Below are positions 8,955 to 17,561 of a stretch of 49,997 nucleotides of DNA, piece after piece. Every line of letters begins with the position of its first letter. Within the stretch, counting starts at the first letter, position 1. The notes under the pieces are model-generated. The model ran no database searches and had not been told where the DNA came from. It worked only from the letters and a program-made list of their open reading frames with translations. The position numbers and the translations under genes were made by a program. The DNA is from DASWHX01 sp036397995 (GTDB lineage: Bacteria; Bacteroidota; Bacteroidia; Cytophagales; Cyclobacteriaceae): positions 1 through 49,997 of the forward strand of contig DASWHX010000189.1 in assembly GCA_036397995.1 (NCBI GenBank), given 5' to 3'.

Positions 8955-9562
8955 TACATCCTGGTAAATAATCCCGGATCTATGTAGGCTTCCTTTTCCC
9001 GGCCAAATTTCATTACAAACTTCTGAAGTTCATCCGTACTGGCAGTAAGAATAAAGTTATTGCCTGTCTTCTCATGACTAATTCTGATTTTCTTCTGTTC
9101 CAATAAATCAATTATGAAATCCGGATCAAATGGCTCGATGATCATGGCCTTGTTTTCAAAACTTATTCTCGCAAAAGTATGAACTGGAAATAGATGCATT
9201 TGAAGCCAGTTGTTCTCTATTCCTTTGATATCTCCATATTCACTTTTGGGGAAAATATCAAGGAATAACTGGTTATCCAGTTCCAGTAATCTGGCTACAA
9301 ATTCAGCCGCAATGCTATCTTCCGTTATGGTTAACAGATAACCGGATAATGGGTCCGGAGTTTTACTTCCCAAGAACCCTTGTTTAGGCGGCAGTTTTTC
9401 AAATTTCCAACTCTCACGGCCATCCCAAAATTCTCCCTCACCTGCATTTCGCCAGTTGCCAAATAATCTTTGGTCCTCGATAAGATCTCTTTCATGATAA
9501 AGTGGATGTATAGAAGGAACGCAGGAGGTAATTATTAATAATACTATCAGAAATTTTTTCAT
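8954..9562 (-). CDS. Predicted lipoprotein, first gene of a two-component operon
   Basis: A 202-residue protein I cannot assign to a family. The N-terminus MKKFLIVLLIITSCVPS is a lipoprotein signal with the lipobox ITSC (Cys14). The mature part starts with residues suggestive of a small beta-rich domain (LFGNWRNAGEGEFWDGRESW, a 'measure of fit' style start). I chose the ATG at 9562 because the longer frame would begin with a TTG at 9583 inside a predicted -7 promoter box. The one-base overlap with the kinase start shows co-expression. An accessory or sensory role for the kinase is inferred from position only. Confidence 0.75.
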   Translation of the reverse strand: MKKFLIVLLIITSCVPSIHPLYHERDLIEDQRLFGNWRNAGEGEFWDGRESWKFEKLPPKQGFLGSKTPDPLSGYLLTITEDSIAAEFVARLLELDNQLFLDIFPKSEYGDIKGIENNWLQMHLFPVHTFARISFENKAMIIEPFDPDFIIDLLEQKKIRISHEKTGNNFILTASTDELQKFVMKFGREKEAYIDPGLFTRM

Positions 9563-9580
9563 AGCTATCGCTTTTTTTAA

Positions 9581-9661
9581 CAAATAACGAGTAGCCTTCA
9601 GTCCCCGTCAAAAATTATCGATGAACCGGTTCAAATCTTCGATGAACTGACCTATGAACCG
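9581..9661 (-). promoter_or_regulatory. Promoter with LytTR-box-like direct repeats
   Basis: On the minus strand TTTG (9612-9609), a 20-base spacer and GTTATTTG (9588-9581) fit the Bacteroidota TTTG-N19-21-TAnnTTTG layout, with two mismatches in the -7 box. Just upstream lie copies of CGGTTCATCG (9628-9619), CAGTTCATCG (9649-9640) and CGGTTCATAG (9661-9652). The first two are exactly 21 bp apart, the spacing of LytTR direct-repeat sites, and resemble the AlgR-type core ACCGTTCGTC. This supports control by the LytTR regulator encoded in the same operon. Confidence 0.6.
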
Positions 9662-9667
9662 GAACGG

Positions 9668-10783
9668 TTAATCCAATTGTTCCATTTTCCAAAAGATAAT
9701 ACCTCCGGCCTGCTTACCTAGTTCCGCATAAGAAACTTTTTTAAATGTAGTGAGATCAATCACATCCATGGTACCGGGTTCCCCTCCAATTCCCTCCACT
9801 GAAATAAAGGCGTACTTGCTGTCGGGACTTATAGCTATTCCATGTGAAACTTTCCTGGTATTTGAAATTTTAGCTAACTCTTTCCTTGTAGCCACATCCC
9901 AAACTCCCGTAGCTCCTTCTCCCTTATACGTCACTACCACTTTCAAGCCATCGGGAGTCACATCCACATTGTATGGTGCCTTACCGGACTTTAGTCGGTG
10001 AGTTACTTTCCACAGCTTTGTATCTATTTCAAGTAGTTCATCCGATCCATTTCCTGCAACATAAACTACTTGTAATGTCGGATGCGGCATTGCCCAGGTG
10101 GGTTTGGTTTTGGAATGAACCATTTTTTTGGCTGCTCCAGTTTCATAATCCATTGCTGAATGATCCATACCCCCGCTCATTGTCATTTCCTTCTCATCAA
10201 GTACCAGCATTCGGGAGACTTCCAGGTTAACTGTATTTATTTCAAACAATTCTCCTGACATCATCGCGACACTGTACTGAAGCAGCCCATTAGAAGAAAT
10301 GCGTGAGCCGTGTGGCATTACGCCGGTTTCTATTTGTTTTAATTCGGTCATGGTTTCCGGGTCAACTACGGAAACAGTACTTGGAACCATATCTCCATGC
10401 AGATTAAAGTTTACACAATAAAGTAATCCCGTTGCTTTGGAAACTTCCATGGATGCCGGAAATAAACCAAGGTCGGTTTTGCCCACTAATTCATTCGTTT
10501 CTGTGGAGTACTTATACAGTGTACCGAAAGGGTTGCCATGTGCCACAGAAACAAACCAGTATTTTTTATCAAGGCTCATGGTTAGTCCATGAGGACCCTC
10601 AATATCCGCGGGCCAGATTCCAATAGGAATAGTCTTAATTACTTCCGCTTTCTTGCCATCAAATTTGATCAGTGAAACCTCATCTTCTGATTCCGCCGTT
10701 ACATACACGTAGTAGTTTTGAGCAGAGAGTTGAGCGAGAGAACTGAAAAAAATTATGAGGTGATACAGGATTAATCTTTTCAT
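9668..10783 (-). CDS. Secreted YVTN/YncE-type beta-propeller protein with a Met/His-rich loop
   Basis: A 371-residue exported protein with a signal peptide ending at about residue 21 (FFSSLAQLSAQ). The rest is made of repeated beta-propeller blades of the YncE/YVTN type, seen as spaced segments such as DGKKAEVIKTIPIGIWPAD, YKYSTETNELV, SVVDPETMTEL and PYNVDVTPDGLKVVVTYKGE. Residues 202-234 interrupt the fold with a loop holding MDHSAMD, MVHS and AMPHP, which resembles Met/His copper-binding segments of copper-resistance proteins. It follows the LVIVD-repeat protein by 8 bp, so the two form an operon. The biochemical role is unknown. A periplasmic or surface metal-related function is an inference from the loop alone. 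Confidence 0.8.
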   Translation of the reverse strand: MKRLILYHLIIFFSSLAQLSAQNYYVYVTAESEDEVSLIKFDGKKAEVIKTIPIGIWPADIEGPHGLTMSLDKKYWFVSVAHGNPFGTLYKYSTETNELVGKTDLGLFPASMEVSKATGLLYCVNFNLHGDMVPSTVSVVDPETMTELKQIETGVMPHGSRISSNGLLQYSVAMMSGELFEINTVNLEVSRMLVLDEKEMTMSGGMDHSAMDYETGAAKKMVHSKTKPTWAMPHPTLQVVYVAGNGSDELLEIDTKLWKVTHRLKSGKAPYNVDVTPDGLKVVVTYKGEGATGVWDVATRKELAKISNTRKVSHGIAISPDSKYAFISVEGIGGEPGTMDVIDLTTFKKVSYAELGKQAGGIIFWKMEQLD

Positions 10784-10791
10784 TCTAATCG

Positions 10792-12768
10792 TTACTTGGA
10801 TTGGATTTGAGTTTCCTTAGGTTTCTCTGGTTCCAGCCTGACAGCCCACAATCCGGAATTCCAATCTGAAATATATATGTGTCCTTTATATGGCTGGGCT
10901 CCCCATGTAAATGGAGCATTCGGAACAAATCCATCGGGATCTCCAGGGATTAGCCAACCGACTTCACGTCCCTGATTAAACAGATCGCCCATCAATTCTC
11001 CCGAAATATCCACTACTCTGACTCCTCCATTATAAAAAGCGACGTACAACATATCATTTTCAATCCACAAATTATGGGACCCGGCGCCGGGTACTTCAAA
11101 TCTTGCAACTTCAACCGGATTCTCCAGATCAGTAAAATCAATAATATGTATAAAACCGCCGGCAACATTGGCTCCTTTCAGGTTCAGACCATATGGGAAT
11201 ATTTCGTCCCCGGCAAATACATAAAATTTTCCTGTTGATTTAGACCTGTAGGGAAATGTTGCATGATTGGCTCCGCTTGGGTAAGCATAACTGGCAAATT
11301 GCACCGGATTGTCCGGCGTGCCGCCTGCGATTCCATTTCCAACATCAACCAATTGAACACCATCGCCCCAATTGGAAGAATATGCAATTCCATCTTCTAT
11401 CCAAACATCATGAATGGAATGGCCGGGGGTATCCAGTTCAAACTTTCCGGCAATTTTTGGATTCTTGGGATCTTCAATGTTGATAGAGTAGTATTTTTGA
11501 CCTGCACTTAGTGCATAAACATGATTCTTTGAAATGAAAAGGTTGTGGACTCCACCTGTCAGATTTTCAGTAAAGGTTGAAATAATAGAAACATCCCTTG
11601 GATTTGAGACGTCCAGGATTACGATTCCATTTTTCCTGTTGGATGCCCCTTCCCTTGAAATAATGCATATTTTACCATCTTCAGAAACTTTAACATCATT
11701 AACTGTTCTTGCATCTACTTGTATGCTGTCAATCTTAACGATATCGGAAGGATCCGTTACATCCCAAAAATAGGCGGTGCCATCAGCTCCCCAGGTTCCG
11801 GTCACACCATAATCTCTCCCATCCAACCCTTCCCAAATCCAAAAATCAGAGGTGTGTTTATTGGCGACAGACCCTTTGCCTACTCGTTCCACTTTTCTTT
11901 GAACTCCGCGATCAATTATTCGAATTGTTTTTTGGTCTGCAAAATTTCCGCTCTTAGCAATAAGAGTATACATTCCCGGTTCCTCTGCCACAAAACGGCC
12001 GTCTTGTTGTATTAAGCCGGAAGCGGTCGATGAAACATCAAAAGCTCTGCCTTCAAATGAGAAATAAACTGGAATATCGGTTAGCTTTTTCCCACTCTTA
12101 TCTGTGGTTGTTGCTTCCAATTTAATCACATCTCCTGCCCGGGCCTCGGAAACGGTAGTCTTCAGTGCTACTTTTGCTGTTGGATTTTCAACAACCATAA
12201 CCGTGACCTCTGTCGCAATGGCTTCTTTCTTAACTGATATAGTAGTTTTACCTTTTTTATTTGCCAAAACATTTCCAAACATATCTACCGAAGCTATTTC
12301 AGGATTGCGTGAACTGTATTCCAAATCAATGTTTATTCTCTCAAGATTTGCCGCATCTGTAACCTTTGTGCGGATAACCTGATTGGTGTTTTCATAAATG
12401 CTGGAAGGAAAATCGAGAATTTCGATCCTGGAAATTGGAGGATAATTAACAATGACCGGGATATCCACCCTTGCTACATTACCATCACTGGCTGGAGAAA
12501 TTATGATCAAGCTGTATTCGCCAGGTAGAATCCCGGTAACAAGACCGGTTGAATCCACCGAAACCGCTCGTCGTTTTCTGGAAAAGTACCGCAGAGTCCG
12601 TTCCTCTATTGTTCTGTTGTTTTCATCAACTACCCGGGCATTCAAAGGCAAGCTTTGGCCAACATCTATGGTCAGCGGAATTTTATCAACTTTTATTGAA
12701 ACTTTACTCTGGGCGTTGGCTGAACAAAAAATCCAGCAACACAGTAAACCTGTTGCAATTCTTTTCAT
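10792..12768 (-). CDS. Secreted protein with Ig-like domains and LVIVD-repeat beta-propeller
   Basis: A 658-residue exported protein with a signal peptide ending near CSANAQ. The first half (about 20-285) holds bacterial Ig-like (Big_2-type) domains, shown by phrases such as VDSTGLVTGILPGEYSLI and EIASVDMFGNVLANKKGKTT. The second half (about 295-645) is a beta-propeller of LVIVD type, with blades reading GTAYFWDVTDPSDIVKID, NGIVILDVSNPRDVSIIS, YYSINIEDPKNPKIAGKF and NGGVRVVDISGE. It probably acts at the cell surface or in the periplasm, with the Ig domains as a spacer. It lies 8 bp upstream of the YVTN propeller gene. A TAnnTTTG match (TAAGTTTG, 12832-12825 on the minus strand) lies 56 bases before the start. 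Confidence 0.85.
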   Translation of the reverse strand: MKRIATGLLCCWIFCSANAQSKVSIKVDKIPLTIDVGQSLPLNARVVDENNRTIEERTLRYFSRKRRAVSVDSTGLVTGILPGEYSLIIISPASDGNVARVDIPVIVNYPPISRIEILDFPSSIYENTNQVIRTKVTDAANLERINIDLEYSSRNPEIASVDMFGNVLANKKGKTTISVKKEAIATEVTVMVVENPTAKVALKTTVSEARAGDVIKLEATTTDKSGKKLTDIPVYFSFEGRAFDVSSTASGLIQQDGRFVAEEPGMYTLIAKSGNFADQKTIRIIDRGVQRKVERVGKGSVANKHTSDFWIWEGLDGRDYGVTGTWGADGTAYFWDVTDPSDIVKIDSIQVDARTVNDVKVSEDGKICIISREGASNRKNGIVILDVSNPRDVSIISTFTENLTGGVHNLFISKNHVYALSAGQKYYSINIEDPKNPKIAGKFELDTPGHSIHDVWIEDGIAYSSNWGDGVQLVDVGNGIAGGTPDNPVQFASYAYPSGANHATFPYRSKSTGKFYVFAGDEIFPYGLNLKGANVAGGFIHIIDFTDLENPVEVARFEVPGAGSHNLWIENDMLYVAFYNGGVRVVDISGELMGDLFNQGREVGWLIPGDPDGFVPNAPFTWGAQPYKGHIYISDWNSGLWAVRLEPEKPKETQIQSK

Positions 12769-12847
12769 TTTAATACGTGAATTTGGTTGAGAGATTGAAT
12801 TTAATGAAAAAGAATGAGCTTACGCAAACTTAAATTTATTGCGGCTT

Positions 12848-14680
12848 CTAATTGATGATTTTTTCGGACGCCGAAAAGTCACCCCGTAGCTTACGGAACC
12901 TCTTTCTGGCATCAGTGGCAAAAATGCTTCCGGGATAACGCACCAGGAAATCCTGGTAAATCTCCATCGCCTTTTCCTTATTTTTTAATTGCTCCTCATA
13001 AACTTTCCCCAAGGTGTAGTAGGCATTATCACCCAGGACATCATAACCATATTCCTCAACAATCTTCTCCAAAAGAGTTATTGTTTGATCGAATTGGCCA
13101 GCTTTCATAAGAATTTTGGCCTTTTGCATATATAATTCATCTGCCAGAGTGTGGTTTGAAAAATGGACGAGCATCGAATCTATCTGTTGAATTGCACTTT
13201 CAGCCTTGTTTTGAAACAGAAGTAATTCAATCGCGGCGAATTTTTTCATGGCCGCATTCGTTGTATCAGCATCCAATCCCGTATTTTCAACAATGAGTAA
13301 GCTCAAATCCATGGCATCATTGGCTATTTCCCTTGTTGTTGCTGTTTTCAAAATGTTCAAATGGTCTCTGGCCAAATCAAACTCCCCTTTATAATAAGAC
13401 AGTCTTGCATTCCTCAATTTGGCTTCATATCCAGATTTTGATTCTTTCATCGACTTTTCAACCTGGCTGTATAGCAATGTGGATTCCCAGGTTTCGCCCG
13501 TAAGTATGTAGATATCTCCAAGGGTCAGCTTAGATTCCGCTACCAATTCCTGATTCGCGGCAGACGACTTGATTATTTCGTTCAATATTCTGATGGCTTC
13601 TTCCTTTTCATCCAAATAAAAAGCGTAGAGCTGCGCCTGATTTCTCATGGCCTCCAAAGTTGTGGTATTAATCCCGATATCATTTACAAAGGCATCATAA
13701 TCATTTACTAAAGCCTTTATGTCATCAATGTTGACGGGATAAAACTTTTTAACGATTTCTTCCCTGGATTTAATTCGATACATCCTGCTAACGATAAAAT
13801 TGAAGCTGCCTGGATATTCTTTTATGATATAATCAAAGATTTTGATGGCTTCTTCATAATCCTCATTGCGCATGGCAATCAGGCCAACATCCAGAACTCT
13901 TCTTCCATCTGACTTGGCTCGCTTATCCAAAGCTCTTGCCTGAATGAATGCACCGTAAAAATTCTTTTGTTGCAGGTTTACCCAGATCAGCAATTCTGCA
14001 TATAATTCATTTCCGGGTTCACTTTGTACCCGCTCATAGAGCAGCGTTTCGAGACTTTCTAATTCATCCGGTTCAGATAATAAATTTTGAAGGGTGTTTT
14101 TTACATAGTTTAAGTTGGAGGGGTTTTGAACAACATAATTTAGATATTCTCCTACCATTTTGTCTTTTTGATTCTGCATTCTATAAATATTCGCCATCTC
14201 CAACGAGAAGAGCAAATCATTGTTCATAGCTCGCCTGCCTTCATTATAGGTTATCACTGCCCAATCCATTAGTTGTTTGTTGATAAAATATTGTGCCGTA
14301 ATTCGAACCTTATAATTATCATCTTTAATTTTTGAGATAAGCTTCCTGAAGTAAGTATTCGCTTTTTCACTATCTCCCTGACGAACATAAAGAGTACCTA
14401 TATCCAACTGATAATAAAGATTATCCGGATACCTTTTTATAACTTTATCCAAATAAGACTCCGCGCCACTAAAATCACCAAGCTCAACTAAAACATTAAA
14501 ATAATTCTGATGGATGTAGGGAATATTCTGGGTATTTCTTGCAAGCTGCTCATACATTTCTCTGGCCTTTTCAAGCTCTGCTTTTGCGTAGTATTCATTT
14601 GCCAATTCTATCTCATTGGTATTTTGAGAAAATGTGTTGAATGCTAAGAACAATAAAAGGAAAGCAAGTTGAAATTTCAT
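12848..14680 (-). CDS. Secreted tetratricopeptide-repeat protein
   Basis: A 610-residue exported TPR protein. I chose the ATG at 14680, which gives a clean signal peptide (MKFQLAFLLLFLAFNTFSQ); the longer frame would start ten residues earlier. TPR units run through most of the protein, for example ELANEYYAKAELEKAREMYE at the mature N-terminus, YYQLDIGTLYVRQGDSEKA, and YTLGKVYEEQLKNKEKAMEI near the C-terminus. The end resembles outer-membrane lipoprotein-type TPR scaffolds (YPGSIFATDARKRFRKLRG). It reads in the same direction as the two propeller genes, 79 bp away, and may share their export-related context. A specific partner cannot be inferred. Confidence 0.85.
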   Translation of the reverse strand: MKFQLAFLLLFLAFNTFSQNTNEIELANEYYAKAELEKAREMYEQLARNTQNIPYIHQNYFNVLVELGDFSGAESYLDKVIKRYPDNLYYQLDIGTLYVRQGDSEKANTYFRKLISKIKDDNYKVRITAQYFINKQLMDWAVITYNEGRRAMNNDLLFSLEMANIYRMQNQKDKMVGEYLNYVVQNPSNLNYVKNTLQNLLSEPDELESLETLLYERVQSEPGNELYAELLIWVNLQQKNFYGAFIQARALDKRAKSDGRRVLDVGLIAMRNEDYEEAIKIFDYIIKEYPGSFNFIVSRMYRIKSREEIVKKFYPVNIDDIKALVNDYDAFVNDIGINTTTLEAMRNQAQLYAFYLDEKEEAIRILNEIIKSSAANQELVAESKLTLGDIYILTGETWESTLLYSQVEKSMKESKSGYEAKLRNARLSYYKGEFDLARDHLNILKTATTREIANDAMDLSLLIVENTGLDADTTNAAMKKFAAIELLLFQNKAESAIQQIDSMLVHFSNHTLADELYMQKAKILMKAGQFDQTITLLEKIVEEYGYDVLGDNAYYTLGKVYEEQLKNKEKAMEIYQDFLVRYPGSIFATDARKRFRKLRGDFSASEKIIN

Positions 14681-15054
14681 ATCTGATTTTTCCACAATAT
14701 TCATACCCATAATAATAATATAACTATAAATGTATATTTACTATTGTTATTATTAGGTTGTGATTTATGTTGAAAAGTAAGGAAAGTTAATCTTGATAAA
14801 TTGATTTGTTTTTAAGTCTTCGCTTATTAACATAGATAGTTCTGTTAAAGAGCTGATTATAAGTGAATTAACATATCCTTTATGTTAGGTTAAAGTTGAT
14901 TGTTGAAAATGATAACTCAGTTTTGACTGTGCAAAATGTGGATATTCAATTTTTTATTAACGGTCTGCTGAAATAATTCTGAACATTTACTGAAATTTTG
15001 GAAGTTTGGATTTTATCAACAAATTGTGAGGTTGAATTCAACTAATTATCCACA
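14681..15054. other. AT-rich non-coding region with DnaA-box-like sequences (candidate replication origin)
   Basis: About 360 bases without a gene, extending a few bases into the end of the next gene. Sequences fitting TTWTNCACA lie at both edges: TTTTCCACA (14688-14696) and TTATCCACA (15046-15054). One-mismatch versions are at 14824-14832, 15013-15021 and, on the minus strand, 14938-14946. Bases 14711-14755 are almost entirely A/T. TAACATA occurs at 14828 and 14869, and inverted at 14881-14887, where it forms a 7-bp-stem hairpin with the 14869 copy. The gene before it reads leftward away from it. Otherwise I see only the probable promoter of the TPR gene. Confidence 0.4.
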
Positions 15055-16682
15055 CTAAGAGGAATAAGAAAAGGTCCGAGGACCCAGTTTTTTTTAAGAG
15101 TAATTATATCCGTTTTGGACTCTTGATCATAAAAGAAAATAACGGGTTCTGGCATTATTCGATTTCTAAAATTGCCTGGTCTCCAAACTCCATCCGCATT
15201 TGCATCGATGAGTACGCGAATCTTATATTGATCAGCGCCAAGGTACTCCATTAGCACTCTGGAATTTCCGGGGTAGACTTTTTGCAACACCCCTTTTGCA
15301 CTCAACAGATGAACGTTGAATGGAAAAGAATCACCAGGAAATTGAAGTTCAATTGTACCAAAATTATCAGGATTTAAAATAGCAATGGGTTTTGTCATTA
15401 AAGTATTCGTATCTGATTCAATACTTTGTAGAGAATTAATATTCATTTTGAATGAAAGGTTTTTCATTAAGGTGAGACTATCAGGAAGTGTAGTGATAAT
15501 TTGTAATTGTAAAGGATTAGGCTGGAAAACCCGGCTGGGCCCAAAATCTGGCAATGGAATGGACACTGAATCCAAATTAATAGTCCATAAAGTGTCGATG
15601 AATTTTTTTATAGGTTTAGTGAATTCAATTGTGGCGATAAATTCTGAATTTATTGTTTTTAAATTGGCCATAGTGATACTCGCGCTGAAAGGTTCCTTTG
15701 GTCTTGAATTCGGCAGGAAAGAAAACCGGATGGTGTCGGTAATTTTTTGCTCAGCACTATCAAGAACTGTTAAGGAAAATTGTATCTCTGGATTAGACGG
15801 AGAGGTATTATAGATTCTAATTGCTTTGTTTTCATCAATATAATGATGATAAAGAGAGTCTTGTTGGTTATAGAGCTGAATAAAATAAGAGGTAGTTCTT
15901 TTTGAAAACCTTACCTCATAATATTGTCCTGCCTGTCTGGCTGAAGTTATAGTTAATGGTTTAATATTAAAAGGAAAAGGCTTCAGGAAAATGTCAGAGC
16001 GCGTTGAATCCAACTCCAGAATTTCATTGAGAAAAGCGAAAGGTTCGGATTCTGATTGGCATTTTAGATCGTTATTTTTGTCCTTCCAGGTATAGATTGT
16101 GTAATAATCGGACTTGATATTCAGAAATTGAAAATCTCCATCAGTATTAGTTTGGGTGGCATATAGTGGAGCGGAATTAAAAATATTGAGTGTGTCATTC
16201 GCCGAGTAAATAGCAACTGTGTAGTTGGCTGCCGGTTCGTTTGTTAATAATGTAATGACATTTCCGGAGATACCGAGAGAGTCCAGGTAGGAACCGGTGC
16301 TAAAAACAAGCACTAAATTTTCAACAGAGTTACTTTCAGTTACATCTTTAATTGATTCACGAAAATTCAAGGTATAAGTTGTGCTGTCATTAAAAGCTTT
16401 TTCAAAAGTGATTTGCAGTTTATTCCGGTTTATTTTGGAATTAAATTTCCCATTAACAGAAGGGGTGATAATTAATTGGCTTTGGAGATTTGCCTCCTTA
16501 ATCATTTCATTGAACTGGAGTTCGATTACCTGGCCTTTGAAATTTAAAGCTCCATTTTCAGGTGAGGATGATAGCAGAATGGGTGGATTCTCGTCCTTTG
16601 GACCACCGGTTGGTTGAGTTTGGTTGGCACAGCCCCAGGCAATTACGGCAATGACTATAGTTAGATGAACTTTAATTTTCAT
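15042..16682 (-). CDS. Lipoprotein with N-terminal bacterial Ig-like (Big_5) domain
   Basis: A 546-residue lipoprotein with the signal MKIKVHLTIVIAVIAWGC (Cys18 as the lipidated residue). The mature protein begins with a Gly/Pro-rich linker (PTGGPKDENPPILLSSSPEN), then a Big_5-type domain (ENGALNFKGQVIELQFNEMI through YTLNFRESIKDVTESN). Further beta-rich segments follow, including a prealbumin-like part near LTNEPAANYTVAIYSANDT. This architecture is widely conserved in Bacteroidota without a known function. It probably sits in the outer membrane. Its start overlaps the stop of the methyltransferase gene by 4 bp (ATGA), so the two are co-translated. Confidence 0.85.
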   Translation of the reverse strand: MKIKVHLTIVIAVIAWGCANQTQPTGGPKDENPPILLSSSPENGALNFKGQVIELQFNEMIKEANLQSQLIITPSVNGKFNSKINRNKLQITFEKAFNDSTTYTLNFRESIKDVTESNSVENLVLVFSTGSYLDSLGISGNVITLLTNEPAANYTVAIYSANDTLNIFNSAPLYATQTNTDGDFQFLNIKSDYYTIYTWKDKNNDLKCQSESEPFAFLNEILELDSTRSDIFLKPFPFNIKPLTITSARQAGQYYEVRFSKRTTSYFIQLYNQQDSLYHHYIDENKAIRIYNTSPSNPEIQFSLTVLDSAEQKITDTIRFSFLPNSRPKEPFSASITMANLKTINSEFIATIEFTKPIKKFIDTLWTINLDSVSIPLPDFGPSRVFQPNPLQLQIITTLPDSLTLMKNLSFKMNINSLQSIESDTNTLMTKPIAILNPDNFGTIELQFPGDSFPFNVHLLSAKGVLQKVYPGNSRVLMEYLGADQYKIRVLIDANADGVWRPGNFRNRIMPEPVIFFYDQESKTDIITLKKNWVLGPFLIPLSVDN

Positions 16683-17560
16683 TTTCTGACAATATAAACC
16701 AGGCTCGAATAATTATCAGAGTTTTTAGCCGCCCATGAATTGGAACGGAATCCTGCTATCATGCCTTTGAGAAAGGGTAAGGAATGTTTCAAATTTTTCT
16801 CACTTAGAATTGAAACATAATAAGCATCCATTTTCAGAGGGATTATATTTTGGAGAGTGAGACCATTGCGTTTAAGTAGTTTCTTCATCGTTTTGGGTTT
16901 GAAATGATTAAGGTGGCGAGGTACGTCGTAACCGGCCCAATCCTGACCATATTTTACCGCGTCGTAGGAGAGGATATTGGGAGTGGCGATAATCAATTTA
17001 CCATCCTTTGAAAGTAACGAGGCCAATTGCTGTAATAGGGAATTAATGTCATAAATATGTTCAAGGACATGCCATAGAGTGATCGCAGTAAACACCTGAT
17101 TATGAGTAAGTTGTGAAAGATTTTCTTTAATATCAAGATTATATTTCTGATTACCGAATTCGCGAGGCCTGCCATGAAGTTCAGTACCTTCAACTTCCCA
17201 GGCATTACTTTTCATTTTTAGCAAAAACTCTCCCGTTCCTGTACCAAAATCCAATAACCTTCCGTGTGGAGAATACTGGTTAATCAGATTCTTCTTCCAG
17301 GTCAGGTTAATAGATCTTACGGTCTTATAAATCAGGTTGAAAATGTTGGAGGTTTTACCAGAGTGTGGATCGTAATGATCCGATTCATAATAGCGGCCTA
17401 TAGACTCCTGGTTTGGTCTGGGGTTTGTTAAGCGGAGTCCGCAAGACTCGCAATCAGTTAGCACGAAACTTTCTCCAGACACCAGGAAGTCTTGACAGAT
17501 TATTTGATTTTTGAACTTTGAGCCATTACAGACAGGGCATTCCAGAATCTTTTCAAACAT
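16679..17560 (-). CDS. Class I SAM-dependent methyltransferase with N-terminal zinc-ribbon-like segment
   Basis: A 293-residue methyltransferase. The N-terminus has two Cys pairs (CPVCNGSKF at about 8-11 and CESCGL at about 37-40) that probably bind zinc. The SAM-binding domain follows, with motif I LLDFGTGTGEFLLKM, the acidic residue in VEGTELHG and ITLWHVLEHIYD at the post-motif position, typical of Methyltransf_11/23 proteins. In Bacteroidota such zinc-ribbon methyltransferases often act on sugars or lipids, but the substrate here is unknown. It starts one base before the mnmG stop and overlaps the Big_5 lipoprotein by 4 bp, so it belongs to the same leftward unit. Confidence 0.88.
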   Translation of the reverse strand: MFEKILECPVCNGSKFKNQIICQDFLVSGESFVLTDCESCGLRLTNPRPNQESIGRYYESDHYDPHSGKTSNIFNLIYKTVRSINLTWKKNLINQYSPHGRLLDFGTGTGEFLLKMKSNAWEVEGTELHGRPREFGNQKYNLDIKENLSQLTHNQVFTAITLWHVLEHIYDINSLLQQLASLLSKDGKLIIATPNILSYDAVKYGQDWAGYDVPRHLNHFKPKTMKKLLKRNGLTLQNIIPLKMDAYYVSILSEKNLKHSLPFLKGMIAGFRSNSWAAKNSDNYSSLVYIVRK

Positions 17561-17561
17561 T

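Noticed and set aside
9750..12790. Several plus-strand open frames over the two propeller genes
   Set aside because: They are shadows of the well-supported minus-strand genes and show no domain or signal of their own.
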